Assembly: GCA_964494625.1 (NCBI GenBank)
Contig: CAZBRT010000002.1
Span: forward strand, 372,001 to 436,000
Source: UBA2784 sp964494625
GTDB lineage: Bacteria; Pseudomonadota; Alphaproteobacteria; Micropepsales; Micropepsaceae
Direction: 5' to 3'
Length of the DNA: 64,000 nt
Under the pieces are notes generated by a model, which was not told where the DNA came from, searched no databases, and saw only the letters and a list, made by a program, of their open reading frames with translations. A program made the translations under genes and the position numbers. Positions 60,465-64,000 of the stretch are shown piece by piece (position 1 is the first letter of the stretch; every line of letters starts with the position of its first letter).

Positions 60465-63400
60465 ATGTCATTGCTGTCCGTCAAAAGCGGTTATCTTCTG
60501 CGTGTTGCGCGCGCCTTTCTTGCGATCTTCGTGGTTGCAGGCGCGAGTGCCGCGCTGGCGCAGACGGTCATCAATGCTGATCGCTCCACACCGGTGAATA
60601 CCTCGACCGTCAATAATGGCGCCGCCGATGACGTAGTGATCGACGAGGATGCGGATGTGACCGTTGCGAGCGGCACCGCGCTGACCATCGATTCCAGCCA
60701 CGACATGACCGTTGACGGCAACGTGTTCATCACGTCCGTCAGCAATGGCACGGGCGCTTTGCTCGAAGCAGGCAATACAGGCGACTTCACCCTGTCGGGC
60801 CAGATCGACCTCTATCAGGACGCGGATCCGGATGCGGCAGATGTGGGGCCGGTGCTCGGCGACCACAACACAGGCATCGAGGTGTCGGGTGCCGGTGTCT
60901 TCACGGGCGACATCACCCTTGAGGACGGTTCTGTCATCACTGTTGGCGGTGACGATTCATTCGGCATCAACATCCTTTCAGCGATGACAGGTGACATCTC
61001 CATTGGCGGGGCTATTCAGGTGATCGGCGCGAATGCGACGGGTCTGAACCTCGCCGCGCCGCTGACGGGTTCGTTGACCATTGGGAACGCCGGCGGGTTC
61101 GGCGCCTACGGGGCGAATGCGCGTGGCGTCGTCATTGCAGCAACCGTGAGCGGTGCATTCACAAACAATGGTACCATTGGCGTAAGCGCACAGGAGCTGG
61201 GCGAGGACTACACGAATGTGAATCCGATCCCGCAGGCGGACTTTGCCGTTGGCATCGGCTCGAGCATCGGTGGTGGCTTCCAGAATGGCGGCCTGATCGG
61301 TGATGTGGACCAAAATCTGGCGGCCATAATCTCTGCGACCTATGCGCCGTTTGCAGTTCTTGTCTCTCCCAGCCTTGCCGTGGCCCAGGCCAACCTCGTG
61401 CTGTCGGCGCCGCTGGCGGCCAACAACGGGTTCGGGTTCATCAACCTGGGTTCAATCACCGTCAATCCGGGCAATGATGGCGATGATACGACGGCCGTGC
61501 GGATCGAAGGCAGCGGCGCCTTCACCACTTTCATCGAGGGCGGCCTCTACAATCTCGGCTCGATTTCATCCTACTCAAGCGGCGGTGATGCGGTCGGCAT
61601 CGCCTTCGGGAATGGCGCGTCAACACCTGCCATCATCAATGATGGTGCCATCACAGCATCCGCCAGCGACACGGTGACCTCCAATTCCGTCGGTATCCTG
61701 CTCGAGAACGGCGCGAGTGTTCCCGAAATCACCAATGGCGGCTCTATAACGGCGACGGCAACGGCAGAGTTTGCCGAGGCGGTCGGCATCCGCGACCTGA
61801 CGGGCCTGCTCTCGTCGATTGAAAACACCGGCACCATTGTGGCTGTTGTGGCGCCGCAAACGGACGGCGACCTTGATGACACGTCGCGCGCCATCGCCAT
61901 CGATGTGTCGGCTGCAATCAGCGCGGTGGCAATTACCAGCGCAAACACGATCCGCGGTGACATCCTGTTTGGTTCAGGCAACGACACTTTGTCGGTTCTT
62001 GCCTATACGGATGACCCAGACACCACCACTGACGACGAAATGGTCTCGACCATCACGGGTCTGGTTGAATTCGGCCTTGGTGCGGACGTGCTCAATGTCG
62101 GCGGTGGCGGCACATTTGCCGGCGGCACCTCGTTCCTCGGCACCCTCGACATCAACATCAATGACGGTCTGGCCCTTGCCACAACCGGCAGCCAGATCCG
62201 TGCGTCCACCATCAATACAGCGGCGGCTGGCACTCTGGGTGCCGAGATCAATACCGACACGGACGGTTCCACAGCGTTCGTGGTTGTGGACGGCACGCTC
62301 AATTTCGCGGCAGGGTCGAACCTCTCGCTGGTGCTGTCCGAGTTTGTCGGTGTTGCGGGCTCCTACCTGATTGCGGAAGCGGGCACGATCACGATTGCAG
62401 ATGGCCTTGCCGCGCTCACGCAAGACAATGCCCCGTGGATCTACGATGCCACGTTCAACCTGACCGATGGCGCAACCGACACCATAACCGCCGACATCGA
62501 CATCAAAGATGCCCAGCAACTCGGCCTCAACGCCCAGCAGGCCAAACTCTATGACGCCGTGCTCGAGATCATGGGGGTTGACGGCAACGTGCTGGATGAT
62601 CTTCTGGCACCCATCGAGAGCCAGGCGGAGTTCCTTGCAGCCTATGACAGCCTCTTGCCCGATACGTCGCTGGCTTCACTCCATTCGGCCATTGCCGGGC
62701 TCGATTCACGCGCAAGCGCGATTGCCGACCGTCGCACCAATGGCGAAGTCCGCCGTCGCAACCGCCGCAATGACAGCGGCGCATGGACGCGCTATTTCGG
62801 TGGCCTCGTCACGACCGACGCAACTGCAACCGGCCAGGGCATTGATGGTCAGGTGGCGGGGCAGTTGTTCGGCCTTGATACCGAGCTTTTCGAGAACATG
62901 CCGGCGGGCATCTTCCTTGCCGCCACCGGCTCGGAACTCGACAACGCTGACGAAGCAGCGGAGACGCTAAGCGCAACGAACGTCTCCGTCGGCGCCTATG
63001 CCACGGCGGCCGCTGGCCCCGTGTTCCTGCAGGTGATGGCGGGTTATGGCTACACCACATTCAACAGCACGCGCGTTGTCAGCGCGCCCGGGCCGGGCGG
63101 CACGATCACGACGGCCGAGCTGGAGAGCGAGTGGAGCGGCACGCAGTTTGACACCGAGCTTCGCCTGGGCGCCGAGTTCATGATCGGCGAAGTCCGCATC
63201 GTTCCGGTCATCGGTTACTCCTATGTCTCCATCTCGGAAGATGGCCGCCGTGAATCGGGCGGCGGCACGGGCTTTGACCTGATTTATGTGCCGCTGGATG
63301 CCGACCTGCAGCGTGTCTTTGCCGAAGTGACGGTCAGCTACGACACCAAGATCCGCAACAGCCTGATCTTCCGCCCCGAATTGTTTGGCGGCGTACGCGA

Positions 63401-63620
63401 GATCATTGACGGTGCCGATCAGGAAGTGACCGCGCAATTCAGCGGTGGCAGCGAGTTCTTTGTGCTCGACACGTCGCCCTTGCCGGAATCGCAGACGGTG
63501 GCGGGCATGTCGCTTGGCCTCTATGGCCACGAGGCCACGCTGCGCGCCGGCTATGAATACCAGACGGGTGACATCGCCGAACGCCACATCGGCACGTTCA
63601 ATGTGGTGTTCAAGTTCTGA
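60465..63620 (+). CDS. Type V autotransporter with valine/Gly-rich beta-helical passenger
   Basis: 1051 residues. The ATG at 60465 has GGGGGT about 5 bases upstream. A signal peptide (LAIFVVAGASAALAQ) is followed by about 650 residues of passenger with recurrent NG, NNG and GSI/GAI turns, e.g. IINDGAITASASDTV and EITNGGSITATATAE, typical of a right-handed beta helix. The C-terminal 270 residues are an autotransporter beta barrel ending in TFNVVFKF, whose terminal Phe is the outer-membrane recognition signal. No protease motif was seen in the passenger, so an adhesin or surface-structure role is inferred. Confidence 0.9.
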   Translation: MSLLSVKSGYLLRVARAFLAIFVVAGASAALAQTVINADRSTPVNTSTVNNGAADDVVIDEDADVTVASGTALTIDSSHDMTVDGNVFITSVSNGTGALLEAGNTGDFTLSGQIDLYQDADPDAADVGPVLGDHNTGIEVSGAGVFTGDITLEDGSVITVGGDDSFGINILSAMTGDISIGGAIQVIGANATGLNLAAPLTGSLTIGNAGGFGAYGANARGVVIAATVSGAFTNNGTIGVSAQELGEDYTNVNPIPQADFAVGIGSSIGGGFQNGGLIGDVDQNLAAIISATYAPFAVLVSPSLAVAQANLVLSAPLAANNGFGFINLGSITVNPGNDGDDTTAVRIEGSGAFTTFIEGGLYNLGSISSYSSGGDAVGIAFGNGASTPAIINDGAITASASDTVTSNSVGILLENGASVPEITNGGSITATATAEFAEAVGIRDLTGLLSSIENTGTIVAVVAPQTDGDLDDTSRAIAIDVSAAISAVAITSANTIRGDILFGSGNDTLSVLAYTDDPDTTTDDEMVSTITGLVEFGLGADVLNVGGGGTFAGGTSFLGTLDININDGLALATTGSQIRASTINTAAAGTLGAEINTDTDGSTAFVVVDGTLNFAAGSNLSLVLSEFVGVAGSYLIAEAGTITIADGLAALTQDNAPWIYDATFNLTDGATDTITADIDIKDAQQLGLNAQQAKLYDAVLEIMGVDGNVLDDLLAPIESQAEFLAAYDSLLPDTSLASLHSAIAGLDSRASAIADRRTNGEVRRRNRRNDSGAWTRYFGGLVTTDATATGQGIDGQVAGQLFGLDTELFENMPAGIFLAATGSELDNADEAAETLSATNVSVGAYATAAAGPVFLQVMAGYGYTTFNSTRVVSAPGPGGTITTAELESEWSGTQFDTELRLGAEFMIGEVRIVPVIGYSYVSISEDGRRESGGGTGFDLIYVPLDADLQRVFAEVTVSYDTKIRNSLIFRPELFGGVREIIDGADQEVTAQFSGGSEFFVLDTSPLPESQTVAGMSLGLYGHEATLRAGYEYQTGDIAERHIGTFNVVFKF

Positions 63621-63640
63621 GGCGGCGCGGGACAGGCAAG

Positions 63641-64000
63641 TTAAACGGCTTCGTCCCGTTGACGCTCACCCAAGGGGTCGGGTTCCAGGACACGGCCTGA
63701 CAGCGCGCCCAGCCAGTCGAGCCCCGCGCGCAGGCGGACGGTCTCGCCGATCACGATCAAGGCAGGTGCCTCAATCCGGTGGCGCTGCGCGTCATCCGCG
63801 GCTGAGACGAGCGTTGTCTCCAGCACACGTTGATCTTTCGTGGTGGCGCGCGAGATCAGCGCGACCGGTTCTGCCGGATCGCGCCCCGCTTCAATCAATG
63901 ACGCCGCGATGCGGGCAAGGTGCTTCATCGCCATATAGAGCACGATGGTTGGCGAGCCCTGGGCAATGGCCTGCCAGTTCACGTTGTCCGGCATTTTTCC
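63641..64000 (-). CDS. Uroporphyrinogen-III C-methyltransferase, C-terminal part (gene runs off the window)
   Basis: The last 119 residues are visible. PDNVNWQAIAQGSPTIVLYM, then MKHLARIAASLIEAGRDP, then PVALISRATTKDQRVLETTL and APALIVIGETVRLR are the conserved SAM-binding C-terminal domain of SUMT (CobA/CysG) enzymes, which methylate uroporphyrinogen III on the way to sirohaem and cobalamin. The frame continues upstream past 64000, so the methionine at 63994 is internal. Its 3' end is 20 bases from the autotransporter stop, convergent. Confidence 0.88.
   Translation of the reverse strand, partial: GKMPDNVNWQAIAQGSPTIVLYMAMKHLARIAASLIEAGRDPAEPVALISRATTKDQRVLETTLVSAADDAQRHRIEAPALIVIGETVRLRAGLDWLGALSGRVLEPDPLGERQRDEAV

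Overview
GC-rich chromosomal DNA with dense coding on both strands, short intergenic gaps and many stop/start overlaps. No rRNA, phage, insertion sequence or CRISPR is visible. The gene set points to an alphaproteobacterium: class II DAHP synthase, a cimA-cysS pair, an Atm1-type exporter, cytochrome c', a RarD-like EamA permease, DUF1289 and TIGR00730/LOG proteins, many acyl-CoA dehydrogenases and a large type V autotransporter. The genus cannot be set from sequence reading alone. 56 protein genes (two cut by the window edges) and one tRNA-Val(CAC) are called.

Layout. 0-5.4 kb: end of a DUF1330-like gene, then an RND efflux adaptor and permease. 5.4-9.8 kb (minus strand): cytochrome c', a diheme cytochrome c, a membrane-anchored Ig-like protein and an Atm1-type ABC exporter. 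10-21 kb: LOG protein, RarD-like permease, a sphingosine-phosphate-lyase-like PLP enzyme, cimA-cysS, and an unusual minus-strand chain (Gfo/Idh oxidoreductase, DegT aminotransferase, nadE, gltX) whose genes touch or overlap. 21-32 kb: two tandem CurA-type reductases ending in a palindrome cluster, class II DAHP synthase, rpiA-gor, an acetyltransferase-aquaporin pair, glmU-glmS, gph and the tRNA.

32.5-36.5 kb: an HxlR regulator facing a methyltransferase across a clear double operator, a lipoprotein hydrolase, and a secreted seven-repeat DUF346/PLL-type propeller lectin. 36.5-57 kb is rich in acyl-CoA and lipid genes: an AtuA-family protein, four acyl-CoA dehydrogenases, a CaiB/BaiF CoA transferase, an MFE-2-like SDR, SRPBCC and crotonase proteins. 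MFS, GPH and CNT transporters, a MerR-TipAS regulator with a textbook-like dyad, an orphan AbrB protein and an orphan histidine kinase are interspersed. This looks like breakdown of branched, isoprenoid or steroid-like acyl compounds, but no complete pathway is visible. 57-64 kb: a secreted alpha/beta hydrolase that appears to have lost its catalytic Ser and His, a Cys/Met PLP enzyme, DUF1289, a 1051-residue autotransporter, and the 3' end of a uroporphyrinogen-III methyltransferase.

No unmistakably new multi-gene system was found. The observations most worth following are the disulfide-patterned propeller lectin, the triad-less secreted hydrolase, the HxlR double operator, the sugar-modifying genes coupled to nadE-gltX, and the paired acyl-CoA dehydrogenases lacking the usual catalytic-Glu motif.
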